From: Siphonodentalium dalli
Lineage: Eukaryota; Mollusca; Scaphopoda; Gadilida; Siphonodentaliidae
DNA: 64,000 bases
Assembly: GCA_032622095.1 (NCBI GenBank)
Contig: CP136063.1
Span: 215,595,982-215,659,981, forward strand
Direction: 5' to 3'
The notes under the pieces were generated by a model. It ran no database searches. It was not told the DNA's origin and saw only the letters and a program-made list of their open reading frames with translations. Positions 12,897-23,728 of the stretch are shown here, piece by piece (position 1 is the first letter of the stretch; every line of letters begins with the position of its first letter). The translations under genes were made by a program, and so were the position numbers.

Positions 12897-13842
12897 ATGG
12901 GCGGCCATTCGGTCGGAAATTACATGAAATAAAAGTTAATGGTGGTTTGTGAAAACAACTACAATCTATTTTCAGACCAATAGTCGTTCTTGGATTCAAT
13001 AAGAGACAGTTCCGTTTCGTTAGCCATATTTTCTTAATCAATGGCAATATATTTCAAACCAATAGGCTCCATTTCCAAACCAATAATCGTTCCTGGATTC
13101 AATAAGAGACAGTGCCGTTTTAATAGATATAGATTCATAATCAATGTTGACCTATGCAAAATTAATGTTCTATTTTAATTTAATAGCATTCATTGTTCAA
13201 TTAATATCTAACAACACAAAATTAGTAAGATTCGCGCATATTCAATAAACGTACATTCCGTTTCAATAGCCATGTTTTCTTAATCAATAAAGATATTTCA
13301 AACCAATAGACTATTTCCCACGATCAATGATTATCGTTATAAAACTAATAGACCTTATTGTGAATCAACTATTTCCGATGAAACCAAGGATTAAAAACAG
13401 AATTAATAGCTTCCGTTTACAAACCAATGATCAATTCTTAAACCAATGAACGCTAGGGTCGCCACAAATCTTAAATTAACGCTAGGAGCGCAACCAATCT
13501 TGTTGGAGTCACCAACCTGCAAATTCCGTGACGTCAACATTGGATACCCACCTGCCAAAATAAATATGCATGTTCTCGAACATTTTCGCGTCAGAAAGTG
13601 ACCCTGAACATGAAAACTGCGATGATATACGGACTGTGGACTATATCCTGTACCTGTAGCAGATACCGAAGATCCAATTGAGAGCTTGTTTTTAATATTG
13701 TCATTATTATTGACCCAGAAGATCTGAATTAAGCAACAGAATTTGAGGACTGTATGATGTTGATCACTTGATGTATCAGTATCACAGTCAGTATCTGTAA
13801 CTCATTCACTGTCAGTATTACTGTGATTATCACTGTTCCCAA

Positions 13843-14620
13843 CTGACCTACATGTACCAGCTCAGAAACCAGATCATACAAAGCGCCACTCAATCACCAT
13901 ATCTTGGAGTCACGCTCTCAAACGATATGAAATGGTTGCCACACATAGACAAGACCACGAAGAAGGCTAACAGCACGCTCGGATTCATCAGAAGAAACAT
14001 TAGGAAGGCACCATTCAAGAGTAAATGCGTAGCGTATGAGACACTCGTAAGATCGTCGCTGGAATACGCAGCCGTCGTGAGGGATCCTCACCAGCAGCAG
14101 AACATCGACGCCCTGGAGAGAATACAGAGAGGAGCTGTACGGCTCATGACCGGCGATTACCAATCGAAGGACATGGCCAAACTGATGAATGACTGCGAGA
14201 TAAGACCACTCGAAGAAAGAAGGAAAGACCAGAGGCTGGAGCTCTTTCACAAGATGGATAAGGGGCAGGTGTCGGCTGTAAACACTCAGTGCTTAATTAA
14301 ACCAAAAAAGGTGGGCAGATAATCCGAGCCAAGAAATTTGCAGATTTCAGTGCCACAAATATAGTCTCAAAACATGAATGTAATAATTCACTGTCCCACC
14401 GGTAAGAGCCACTGGTGACAAACTCTGCTGAATACTCAAATTCATTCTTCCCACGGACAATTATTCAGTGGAACACTCTAAACGAGATGGACGCATGCGA
14501 AATTCAAAATAGAACAGCAGCGGACAACTCAACAGTCCCGCAAAGAACATAATTCTCTCTCTCCCGGCGTTCTACACATCCGCGAGGATCATACGCCGTA
14601 CACCATCCAGATCCAGATGC
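13843..14620 (+). mobile_element. 5'-truncated non-LTR retrotransposon (CR1/jockey-type), 3' end
   Basis: Comparison with copy 1 gives exact edges: copy 1 reads CACTGTTCCCA then GTGTTACAGGGATTG, while copy 2 has about 780 extra bases between these words. The insert ends in short ATCCAG repeats, a tail type common in CR1-like elements, and its 5' part is missing, as expected from truncated target-primed reverse transcription. Confidence 0.75.
13852..14322 (+). pseudogene. Reverse transcriptase C-terminal fragment (LINE ORF2)
   Basis: The 156-residue frame has the conserved block that follows the catalytic core in CR1/jockey LINE polymerases. YLGVTLSNDMKW is near residue 18, followed by HIDK..KKANSTLGFIRRN, then LVRSSLEYAAVV.DPH, and a C-terminal RRKDQRLELFHK. 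The YADD catalytic motif and the whole upstream endonuclease and RT palm are absent. After the stop at 14320-14322, further family-like sequence (NSFFPRTIIQWN-like) appears in another frame at about 14435-14480, so the gene is also frameshifted. It is a dead fragment. Confidence 0.85.
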
Positions 14621-15485
14621 AGGGATTATCTGTCAAAATCCGGTGGAGAACTTAGGATGTGTTCGACAAGTACTAACAACAGCAGTATGAATATGATTAT
14701 GTCAACAATAACAACAACAACATCTCTAACACCGTAAGATAATCGTTCGATCTACTGTGTAGTGCGTACTAGCACTGTACATTGCGAAGACTTCTTCTGA
14801 AAACAACCATTGAGTGGAACCGCTTCAAACATTCAGATGTTGATTCAGGCGATCGGTAATATTGAATGTCCGAAGGATTTATTAAATATGGATTCTATTT
14901 TCTAGACGTTTCATACGAGCGTCATGGAATACCCTGTAGGATTCTGAACATTGCTGGAGTATTGATCAAGTAAACCTGACAGTGCGAAGAGCACTTCAGA
15001 ACTCAATCATAAGCCAACTAGAACAGAGGTCATGTCAACTTACAGGTTGCATTATACATGCATATATTGTGACCACATAAATGATATATACAACTGCAGT
15101 GACTTCTTCATTATTTAAGTATTTGATACCATAAACATGGTCGTTCCATAGTAATCCATACCATAATTTTTGGTTTTACATACCGATAGGGTACCGGATT
15201 GTTTGGTCGCTTTTTTTTATTTCGTACTTTGTAGAAAATCATTTATTTGTTTCCATATGGTGTGACATACATGTAGTAACATGGTACGAAATTATCAATT
15301 GATTTCCTACATGGTACGAAACGACCAAACAATAAGGTATGAAACTACCAAAAATAGGGTATGAAACTACCAAAAATATGGTACGAAATGACTTAAGATG
15401 ATATAAAACGTCCTGTACTCATTTATATCTCCTCGGCAAGGGGAACAACCAGACAGTGACCCTGTAGACTAGCAGCGCCAACATC

Positions 15486-15605
15486 GTTGGTTTGATATTA
15501 GGCCCTATATCACCCTGAGGTAACCTCATATCACAACCAGCCTGACGACGAAGGATGATATGAGGCTACTGAGGACTGAAACCAGGCCTATAATATCAAA
15601 CCAAC
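15486..15605. repeat. Imperfect inverted repeat
   Basis: GTTGGTTTGATATTAGGCC at the left is mirrored by GGCCTATAATATCAAACCAAC at the right, with inner pairing of CCTGAGGTAACCTCATATC and GATATGAGGCTACTGAGG. In copy 1 the same left half is cut at TATATC by the start of copy 2. Confidence 0.65.
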
Positions 15606-16252
15606 CAAGTAATACCCTATACTACATGTATCTATTAATTACGGTAGTTCGCCTCTTAGTAACAGTGTAATATTGACAACTTTTTTCTAATTCATGAGTG
15701 ACATCACAAAAAATTGGTATCTATGCCTATTCTAATAGTGAAATAGAATTACACCATGCCAAAGCCATACCGTGTATTACCCAGATCGTGATGTCATAAA
15801 ATCATACATGTATTACTCTTAATTAGTGATGTCGTAAAATGATATTACTCGATTTAGGGCAAATTGAAGTGATATTCAGCTAAGTACAAATGGAGTTTGA
15901 TAACAAGCCATATCGTGCAAAAATGTCATATCTAATTAATAATTTTCGAACAAATTTTGGACCGATATACATTTACCCTGTAGCCATCTGTAGGAAACTT
16001 CCTTCCAAGGGGGTGCTGTCGGAACATACATGTATCAAGGTGGACCCCCTCCCCAATGGGAGACTCGTATCCATGCCCATTGGAAATAAATGATAAAGTG
16101 CAATGGATGAATAGGTTGCTGGCATTTCATACCATGGAAGTTTGACATGGAGATGTTTCGCACCAGGGTTCTGGACATTTCATACCAGTTCCTGTATCAT
16201 TTCGACAATTCGTACCTTTGAGTATACCGGTATTATTATTTTTTTTAAATGA
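15606..16252. other. No gene recognised
   Basis: AT-rich sequence. Words such as TTTCATACCA and GGTACGAAA (about 16120-16220) are the two orientations of the motif seen at 12715-12780 and 15280-15385. Confidence 0.45.
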
Positions 16253-16692
16253 CATTAAAGGTACTCAGTCCGATTCGATGGTTCCCATATCATCATATTT
16301 CAACAACAACACCATTTTTTGAAATGCCACTTCGTTTACCAGAATCGATTAATGCCCCAAAAATAATGCTAACCAGTCAAATATAGTATACAATTGCCCA
16401 AAACCTGTTATTTATCAATATTTTGTTCAATGAAATTTTGCGGGTTTGTCAAATATCTGACACAACAAAAGCCACTTGCTTTTTGAGTTATCCATCTTCA
16501 TCCGTCCTCTTTCGACTTTTTATTGGGCCACTAAAAAATTATCGATGGTGAAAAATAATAGATTTCAAAAATCGATATCTGATCATTCTCAGCTTTGATG
16601 GGTGGGTTCCTCAACTCAAATCACATATGTTTTACCCCGAAACCAAGGAAATAGTAATATTCAAGCTTTAATTCGGATTATGCATCTTTAAC
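16253..16692. mobile_element. Decayed MITE with TTAA ends
   Basis: The left end is TTAAAGGTACTCAGTCCGAT. The right half contains TTTGATGGGTGGGTTCCTC, CCCGAAACCAAGGAAATAG and an end close to CATCTTTAA. All of these match the better preserved element at 22533-23000. The left arm is much diverged. Confidence 0.6.
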
Positions 16693-17248
16693 TTTGTCGC
16701 GACAATTTCAATTGGTTCATTTTGTTTCGAAAAAAAAGAAAGAAATACCGGTATGTTAACATGTAAATGTCGGGTTGTCATCATCACGAACGTTAAATCA
16801 TGATCATGTTCACTCTCATTAAGTTAACACGATTAAAATAATTTTTCACATGTACGAATGACCATTCATCATTTTTGGGAATCAATGAAACATACCAATA
16901 TATGGTACGAAACAATTAAATGTGTCATTCAAATCAAGGGTACAAACTGGCCATAGTAGGAAAAGTCGTTTGAGCCATCCAACAGACCTGGGTGAATCGC
17001 TTGGGCGATCGGTTTTCCACAGTAAGGATGCATCTTGGAAGAGGGGAGTCAATCTAATTAACTGTTATCTATAACCAATACTTAAAAACAATAACAATTT
17101 ATTCTGATTTCTTTTGAAACACACAGAATAATTATTTACTGAGAATATTCAATATAAACATGTACAAATTCTCAAACAAAGGGAAATTCAATGTTCAAGA
17201 AATTTAGAGTCCCCTCTTACTATGGGAGGACCTTTTCACATTTATTAT
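16693..17248. other. No gene recognised
   Basis: AT-rich sequence with one AAAAAAAGAAAGAAA tract near 16727 and isolated GGTACGAAA words near 16900. Confidence 0.45.
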
Positions 17249-17390
17249 TTATTTGCGCTCAAGCACAAATATTAAGCTTAAACATAAATCATTTGGGCTT
17301 AAGCGATGTCATTTGCGCTTAAGCACACATATGTTTCTATCAATTTGCGCTTAAGTGTAAATGCTTTGCGCTTAAGCGCAAATACCTAAC
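17249..17390. repeat. Array of palindromic TTTGCGCTTAAGCGCAAA words
   Basis: Five variants occur near 17251, 17291, 17311, 17343 and 17365, from ATTTGCGCTCAAGCACAAAT to the perfect TTTGCGCTTAAGCGCAAAT. Two more occur near 18400-18453. Confidence 0.7.
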
Positions 17391-17511
17391 ACTCCTTTAC
17401 TTCCCTCTGATTGTGAATGATGGAGTCCATCTCATAGTATATTATTATGGGCCCATAGTAGTAGCCCATACAGACTCGAAAGTTGAAAAGTCAAAAGCAT
17501 CTCTGTCTCTG

Positions 17512-17850
17512 GTGTCCCAAAAATTGGTGCCCCATTCCCAAAGCTCTAGTATATTTTATTAAAGGGACATCTCCTGCACAAATATATACCATTTCCATGG
17601 TCATAGAAGGGGAATTAGGGGTTACTGGTGGCTTGCTTCCCTCGTGGTGTACATGTACTTATTGAATAGAAATAGGGGGAAAACATATTTTCATATTATC
17701 AGCATCCATGTCCCTAAGAATTTGTGCCTCCATCCCAGAGATCTATTACATTTTATAAAAGAGACATATCCTGTACAGATATATACCATTTCCATGGTCA
17801 TAAAAGGTACTGGTATCTAGGGATCACTGGGGATTGCTTCCCTTGTATGA
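17512..17850. repeat. Direct repeat, two ~195-bp units
   Basis: The shared order is GTCCC.AA.AATT.GTGCC, CATTTTAT..AA..GACAT.TCCTG.ACA.ATATATACC and ATTTCCATGGTCATA. It begins near 17512 and again near 17708. Confidence 0.7.
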
Positions 17851-17870
17851 TGGGCCTACAGGTATATAGA

Positions 17871-18333
17871 CTTGAGTGCAAGCCTGCAAATAGCGTGTCT
17901 GTCATTTGTAGAATGAGGTCCCCAGAGGGTGAATTTAGTGACGCTACACCGCATAGTGGGCTAGCATCACTAAATTTACCCTCTGGGGGCCTCATTCTGC
18001 TTAGGGCCGTCAACTGCTATATCAGTCCTAGGATAAGATTGAAGTTCCCCAGTTGAAGTTGGTGATGTTCACCCATTTGGAGCCTCGATTATGGATTTTA
18101 TCTTCTGCAAATTAGGGGATATAGAAACTTCCCAGATGGGAAAACGTAACTAAAAACAATGATAATTTGATACCATAGTTACTTCCCAGAAGATGAGGCC
18201 TAAGCAGAATGAGGTCCCCAGAGGGTGAATTTAGTTATGCTAGCCCGCTATGCAGGGTAACATCACTAAATTCACCCTCTGTGGACCTCATTCTGCAAAT
18301 GACAGACACGCTATTTGCAGGCTTGCGTGAGTG
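17871..18333. repeat. Nested palindromic element
   Basis: The outer arms are GCAAGCCTGCAAATAGCGTG (near 17879) and CACGCTATTTGCAGGCTTGC (near 18308). Each inner flank carries its own ~90-bp fold-back, in which GAATGAGGTCCCCAGAGGG is mirrored by CCCTCTGGGGGCCTCATTC at about 17912-18000. The other fold-back is at about 18203-18296. Confidence 0.8.
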
Positions 18334-18399
18334 ATGTGTTAGGCCTATGCCATTTAAAATTAATTCAGGGAGATCAATGCATTAATTTCTATTTCCACT

Positions 18400-18453
18400 A
18401 AAGCGCAAATGATTTGTGATTAAACGTAAAATATTTGCACTTAAGCGCAAAAA
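18400..18453. repeat. Second cluster of GCGCTTAAGCGC-type words
   Basis: AAAGCGCAAATGATTTGTG and TTTGCACTTAAGCGCAAA resemble the array at 17249-17390. Together the two clusters bracket the palindromic element. Confidence 0.55.
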
Positions 18454-19239
18454 TTCATAAGTAGTTGTATATCATAATTTGCAAAGTTCTGTCAAATTCT
18501 TGTTAAAATATGACTAGATTCATAACGGTGATATTTGGTTAAATTTCATACCGATTTATGTATAATCGAATTATTGAGGGATCGGGAGGGACTTGGATCA
18601 TACGAATGACATATATTCATTGCTCCAATTATCTCTTAACATGAGCAATACAAAATGAAGTCACATTTCCGAACCAGTTCCATACAGCAGAACCTGATCT
18701 AGAAGATATTAGCGAAAAAACGTCAAATTCCCTCTTTCAGCTGTCATTTTGACGACCATCTTGGGCGGGGAGTTCAAATTTTACCCTAAAAATGTGGCAT
18801 TATATCTCTCAGAGTCATACGTACTGAAAATGCCTAATTTTAAATCGTATATTTCATGGTAAGATTACTTGCGACATTTAGTAAATTATATAACCACGAA
18901 ACACTCTTTAAATTTGGAAAACCCCTTAAAAGAGGGGTTAAATTGAAATTCCAGCGTGGCTCCATATCTAATACCAATACGTATGTAAATATGTACACAT
19001 GTCCGCATATGTGCAAAGTTTCATGCTTTAGTCAGACAAATTAATAATTGTCTTGAAATTTTTATTTAATCTACTCCACTGTGTTATAGTGTACCATAGT
19101 GAATATTTATCGTCGTTTTATATGCACCGAGTGAACTACTGCAAATCGTCACACCGACATGACATTGGGAATTCCCATGTTTATTTATATATTTCTGACG
19201 TCACATGAATACAGTTTCTTCAAACATCGCCATCAGAGA
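18454..19239. other. No gene recognised
   Basis: AT-rich sequence. A 62-residue frame at 18856-19044 has no recognisable motif. Confidence 0.45.
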
Positions 19240-19770
19240 CCCCTAGCGTTCTTTCGCGTTTTAATCATTGATTTCGAATTCCTAATCATTGGTTTGACCG
19301 GAAATAGTAGATTGCGCAATTAGATTGCGTCATTAATTTTGAATTGGTGATAATTTATATCTTTTAAATATAAGAATGACAATAAGGTATATTAGTTTTA
19401 TAACGATAATCATTGCTTGTGAAAAATCTTCTATTGGTTTGAAATATCTTTATTGATAAAGAAAATATGGCTATTGAAACGGAGTGTACGTTTATTGAAT
19501 ATGCGCGAATCTGACTAATTGTGTGTTATTAGATATTAGTTGAACAATGAATACTATTAAATTAAAATAGAACATTAATTTTGCATCGGTCAACATTGAT
19601 TATGAATCTATATCTATTAAAACAGAATTGTCTCTTATTGAATCCAAGAAAGATTATTGGTTTGGAAATGGAGTATATTGGTTTGAAAATAGAGACTATT
19701 GTTTTCACACACCACCATTAACTTTTATTTCATGTAATTTCCGACCGAATGGCCGCCCATACCACTCCAC
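19240..19770. repeat. Inverted third copy of the CCAAT-rich repeat head
   Basis: Read on the minus strand from 19765, it begins GGGCGGCCATTCGGTCGG and follows copy 1 (11157 onward) for about 500 bp through the same AAACCAATA and AATTAATAG phrases. It lacks the later 1.1 kb of that unit. Confidence 0.8.
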
Positions 19771-20790
19771 AGAAAACATCGTCTGAACTACGCTAAATTG
19801 TAAATATTTACTATTCGAATCTGGACGCAACTATCGGCGATAAACTAACGAAAACGATTTCGCCATCGACAGTCACTGCATTTAATTAATTTATGAGAAT
19901 GACGGTGTTTGTTGTCAATTTAGATATAATATTTGATACTTCTTTGAACAAGATTATTCTCCATTTCTATTTGATCACCCTACCGGAGTGTTTCACATCA
20001 CTCTAAGGGCGTGGCCAGAGAGTTTCCGTTGGGGTGTACAACTTAGAATGTTCAACTATATAATATACTCTCAGGACCAAAGTACGGGAAAGTGTGTGTT
20101 CAACCCGAGCACTGGAAGTGTCCAACTGATACCTCAACATTTCAAACTGTTGGAAATTATTTAACCTGGTCGACACCCCCTATATATATAAGTGGTTAGG
20201 ACGTGTCAAACTGATTGCTATTTAGTCCAAAATGTCGACCCGAAGTAGGGATATATTCGACTGTTGATCTAAAAGAAACATATATTGCACAATAAACATG
20301 GTCTACTGGTAAGAAAATCAAACTGTCAGATAAATGTTAACGTGTTTTCAACTGATGAGGTGTAAGGTATGTGTAATTACATACTTTTGATATATTTGAC
20401 ACCATAGTTGTGGAGTTAACACCCGCATAACATTGTGAGGGGAAAATCTGATTTATATTGACCGTACACACAGATAAATTAAAATAAAAAAATTAGTTTC
20501 AAAATGATTCCATCGGGTTTTTGTTTTTGTCTTTTTTTTTGTTTATTCAATACAAACAATATGCATTAAAAAGCACTATGTGTTACTGGTGGGGTCAAAC
20601 AAAGAACATACAGTCCACCCGATCATTGCGATGTTATACGTTACCATGCACGGGAAATCTGTTTAAACAGTGGCAAATGGCAGCGCAGTTCTGATTAAAA
20701 CCATACTCAGACTCTAAAAGTACTGAGTCTGATGAAACCCTCTATTTGTCACATTACTGTCGCTATAAATAACTTCCACAGACAAGCCCC
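19771..20790. other. No gene recognised
   Basis: Nothing coding. A TATAAATA word lies at about 20764-20771, upstream of the promoter-like block described next. Confidence 0.45.
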
Positions 20791-20797
20791 TGCTGTA

Positions 20798-20920
20798 TGA
20801 CGTCACCGCCCACATTTGTCTTTAAAAATAACTTTTATTGACATAATGTAGTTTCGGTTTCGTTTTTCGTTTCCGCGTAAGAGTTTACTTTCCGCGAAAG
20901 ACTTTCGTTTTCGTAAAAGA
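20798..20920 (+). promoter_or_regulatory. Promoter-like block: CRE site and IRF/ISRE-like repeats
   Basis: A perfect cAMP-response palindrome TGACGTCA lies at 20798-20805. At 20851-20873 the sequence GTTTCGGTTTCGTTTTTCG is, on the other strand, a series of GAAAC words spaced as in IRF/ISRE sites (GAAANNGAAA). More TTTCGCGG- and TTTCGTTTTCG-like words follow up to 20915. The block ends just before the ATG at 20926. Function is inferred from motif match only. Confidence 0.4.
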
Positions 20921-20925
20921 TAAAC

Positions 20926-21324
20926 ATGGTTTCTTATTCAATATCAACCCCTATTAAGCCAATTCCAAAAGCGAAATCTGCCTCAGATTGCGACATATGC
21001 GGCTTTAGTTTTATTGGGACATATCTCACATCTACATGGAAGAACGAACTCACTGCAAAAAGCAAAGTAGTATTGAAAGATAAGTCGATGACTGTCATTA
21101 ACAACGTGAATTTGTGCAAAATTTTTGAATTGCCGGACAATTATTTTTCCATCGGAGACACGATTTGTTTAAAATGCCACCGAAAATTAGACCAAATAGC
21201 AGGCCACTCGGAGAAAGTTGAGAAAATAAAGATTGAACTCAAACAACAGGACGGGGTATACTGGAATCGGCACCGGTTGAAGGAATTCCCCTTGTCTTGG
21301 GAATTCCATGCGACTGTCGCCTGA
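20926..21324 (+). CDS. Cys-rich ORF, possible zinc-finger first exon
   Basis: The 132-residue frame starts MVSYSISTPIKP and contains two CxxC pairs: CDICG near residue 23 and CLKCHRKL near residue 83. They are separated by about 60 residues including NLCKIFELPDN. The spacing and the IC..C...L pattern recall zinc-associated (zf-AD-like) or other treble-clef N-terminal domains of animal zinc-finger proteins, but I cannot name a family. The tail after about residue 108 looks less protein-like, so the true exon may end near 21245-21260 at a GT. The CRE and GAAA-repeat block lies immediately upstream. It may equally be a chance frame or an isolated exon remnant. Confidence 0.4.
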   Translation: MVSYSISTPIKPIPKAKSASDCDICGFSFIGTYLTSTWKNELTAKSKVVLKDKSMTVINNVNLCKIFELPDNYFSIGDTICLKCHRKLDQIAGHSEKVEKIKIELKQQDGVYWNRHRLKEFPLSWEFHATVA

Positions 21325-21570
21325 TTGGTCTTTTAATCAGAACTGATGGCAGCGCTGTAAGATTTGATCGTTCCAACTTGAGATCCACTCTCCGTCTGCT
21401 GGCACCGCTAACATTGTGAACAAAAAGAACTATACAACTGTCGACTAACTAATGGATTTTCCTGATATATTTTACACTTCGGTCTTACATATCAAATTCA
21501 CCCAGGTTGGTTTACGCTGGTAACGCATAACATTGTAAGTATCGGGTCTGTCTTCAGAGTATGATGCTGG

Positions 21571-21923
21571 CTGAGAAATGAGTTATATCTCTCTCTATGA
21601 TACGGAGTGACGAAATGAGTTATATCTCCCTCTATGATACGGAGTGACGAAATGAGTTATATCTCTCTCTATGGTACGGAGTGACGAAATGAGTTATATC
21701 TCCCTCTATGATACGGAGTGACGAAATTAGTTATATCTCCCTCTACGATACGGAGTGACGAAATGAGTTATATCTCCCTCTATGATATGGAGTGACGAAA
21801 TGAGTTATATCTCCATCTATGATATGGAGTGACGAAATGAGTTATATCTCCCCCTATGATACGGAGTGACGAAATGAGTTATATCTCCCTCTATGATACG
21901 GAGTGACGAAATGAGTTATATCT
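21571..21923. repeat. 37-bp minisatellite, about 9.5 copies
   Basis: GAAATGAGTTATATCTC recurs every 37 bp from 21575 to 21908, each unit ending CTATGATACGGAGTGAC with rare substitutions. Identity between units is high. Confidence 0.95.
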
Positions 21924-22532
21924 AACAAGGGACGTGGTGACAAGTGCATGGGTTGGGACTTTCTCGCCCCAACATTTTTCAACAGTTAGAAGTGTTCATG
22001 CATAACACACCAGCAGATGGAAATTTTACACCAAAAACAGTTTGAAATTGGTCTCATAGTTTGATTTTACATCCAGTAAACTGGTTGTTTTTAGATCAAA
22101 TGTTGCATATTACCCTACTTTTCGGTCAATTTTTTTGGACCGGATATATAGGCATCATTTGAAAAATGGAGGTGTCGCGTTAGATATTTCCACTCGTGGA
22201 TAGGTTGAAGTACTAATTGGAAAATGTACAACCCAATGGGGTATGAAACTAAATTCCCCCAAGTTGAAAATAACACCACCTTTATCTAATTCTAAATTTA
22301 TACAAGAAAACTGAAATCACCAAAACACCAACAAAGACTGCATGGCCCTTTGATGTATAGTGGCTGCTGCTGTGTGGTGAGGTGGGGAAACATCGTCCAC
22401 GGAAATTTACGACTCATATCAGCACATACGCTTACTGTCGGATTCGGTCCACAAAATTCTTGCTTCATCCTATATCTGTCAAAGTACATATAACGAAATT
22501 ACATGCATTGAATAAATAATGTAAAAAATAAG
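21924..22532. other. No gene recognised
   Basis: Short frames on the minus strand (22298-22489) have no recognisable motif. Confidence 0.45.
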
Positions 22533-23000
22533 TTTAAAGGTACTCAATCCGATCAGACGCTCCTAAATTACTATTTCTTTGGTTTCGGGGGTAAAAAATA
22601 TATTTGATTCGAGTCGAGGAACCTACCCATCAACGCTCAGGGTGATCAGATATCTATTTTTTAAGTTTGTTATTTCTTTTGTTTGTGGCCCAGAAACACG
22701 CCGTCAAAAGGTTGGTCTCGGTCAAAATTGCGGATGAAGATGGACAACTCTAAAATCAAGCGGTTATTGTTACCACTTGATATAGAGTTATTCATCTTCA
22801 TCCGCAAATTGTCCGTTTGACCACGTGTTTCAGGGCCAATTATTAGTACACATCTCGAGAAATAACAAACTTCAATAATCAATATCTGATCACTCTGAGC
22901 TTTGATGGGTAGGTTCCTCGACTCGAATCAAATATTGTTTACCCCCGAAGCCAAAGAAATAGTAATTTAGGAGCGTCTGATCGGATTGAGTACCTTTAAA
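22533..23000. mobile_element. MITE with long inverted repeats and TTAA-type ends
   Basis: TTTAAAGGTACTCAATCCGA at the left is mirrored by TCGGATTGAGTACCTTTAAA at the right. Pairing continues inward for roughly 130-150 bp, including TTGGTTTCGGGGG with CCCCCGAAGCCAA. The centre contains another hairpin, GCGGATGAAGATG with CATCTTCATCCGC. TTAA at both edges suggests insertion into TTAA, as in piggyBac-type elements, but the family is not proven. No transposase is encoded. Confidence 0.8.
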
Positions 23001-23381
23001 ATGTGTTCTGGTTCAAGCGAGCGCAGTTGGAAATTGCAAGTAGGACACGTGATACGCCCAGGTAATCTATCTACTGATTTTAGTCATCTTGGTCAACAAG
23101 ATGTGAAGTGGGTTCATGTTATGGTGTAATTTATTGGAATATGAAACCCAGTTTGCAGTTGACCAATCACCGAACTTAAAACCCAGCTCCTTTGTTCTAC
23201 CTCGACATTCTATTTCTCCGAATGGGCAATTAACCCTTTACCCAACAAAACGGCCAAAAACGCCCAAATAAAGCTTCAACAGCCTAAAATATCTTCGGTC
23301 TGTCTCAATAACACCATACAAATATGGATACCTTTGGACCGGTTCATTGACCACATTGTGATGGTTACAGTTATACCCTGT
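23001..23381. other. No gene recognised
   Basis: The phrase AACCCAGCTCC.TTGTTC.GCCTCGACATTCTA near 23180 echoes 5007-5037, marking another dispersed repeat. Confidence 0.45.
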
Positions 23382-23450
23382 GCCAATGCATTCTCTTATA
23401 TATGCGAGTCGACCATGGGTCGCCTCGCATATATAAGAGAATGCATTGGC
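23382..23450. repeat. Near-perfect 69-bp palindrome
   Basis: GCCAATGCATTCTCTTATAT is mirrored by ATATAAGAGAATGCATTGGC. The arms are 26 bp or more and close on an inner hairpin CGACCATGGGTCG. A decayed relative is at 7741-7816. Confidence 0.9.
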
Positions 23451-23464
23451 CTAAACAAATTATT

Positions 23465-23585
23465 TTTTTAACACTTTTTACCATTTTTTCTTACATTCTT
23501 TAACAATTTTATAATTTTTTCTTACATTTTTTAACAATTTTTATAATATTTTTCTACATTCTTTGACAATTTTATCATTTTTAAT
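23465..23585. repeat. T-rich ~40-bp repeat, three copies
   Basis: TTCTTACATTCTTTAACAAT and close variants recur near 23487, 23519 and 23550, each followed by TTTATAAT or TTTATCAT. Confidence 0.6.
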
Positions 23586-23603
23586 ATGTGTTAACCCTTT
23601 GAA

Positions 23604-23672
23604 CCCGACTGGCCGCAAAAGCGGCCAGCCAGAAAACGTTCATACACCCGACTGGCCGCAAAAGCGGCCAGC
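23604..23672. repeat. Two identical GC-rich hairpins
   Basis: CTGGCCGCAAAAGCGGCCAG occurs at 23609-23628 and 23652-23671, each preceded by CCCGA. Each forms an 8-bp all-matching stem with an AAAA loop. Confidence 0.9.
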
Positions 23673-23728
23673 AGCACTCAGTGACATCATAAACCTATGT
23701 AGCATGTGTATACATGAGTAGTAATGGT

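Larger units (their letters stand above)
12897..15511. repeat. Tandem duplication, copy 2 (with LINE insertion)
   Basis: It repeats copy 1 block by block, with small deletions in the CCAAT-rich head. It is interrupted at 13843-14620 by a LINE fragment, then resumes at GGGATTATCTGTCAAAATCC. Outside the insertion the two copies are close enough for the duplication to be older than the insertion. Confidence 0.8.

Noticed and set aside
21571-21923. Possible CRISPR-like array
   Set aside because: The 37-bp units follow each other with no variable spacers, so it is a minisatellite in a eukaryotic genome.
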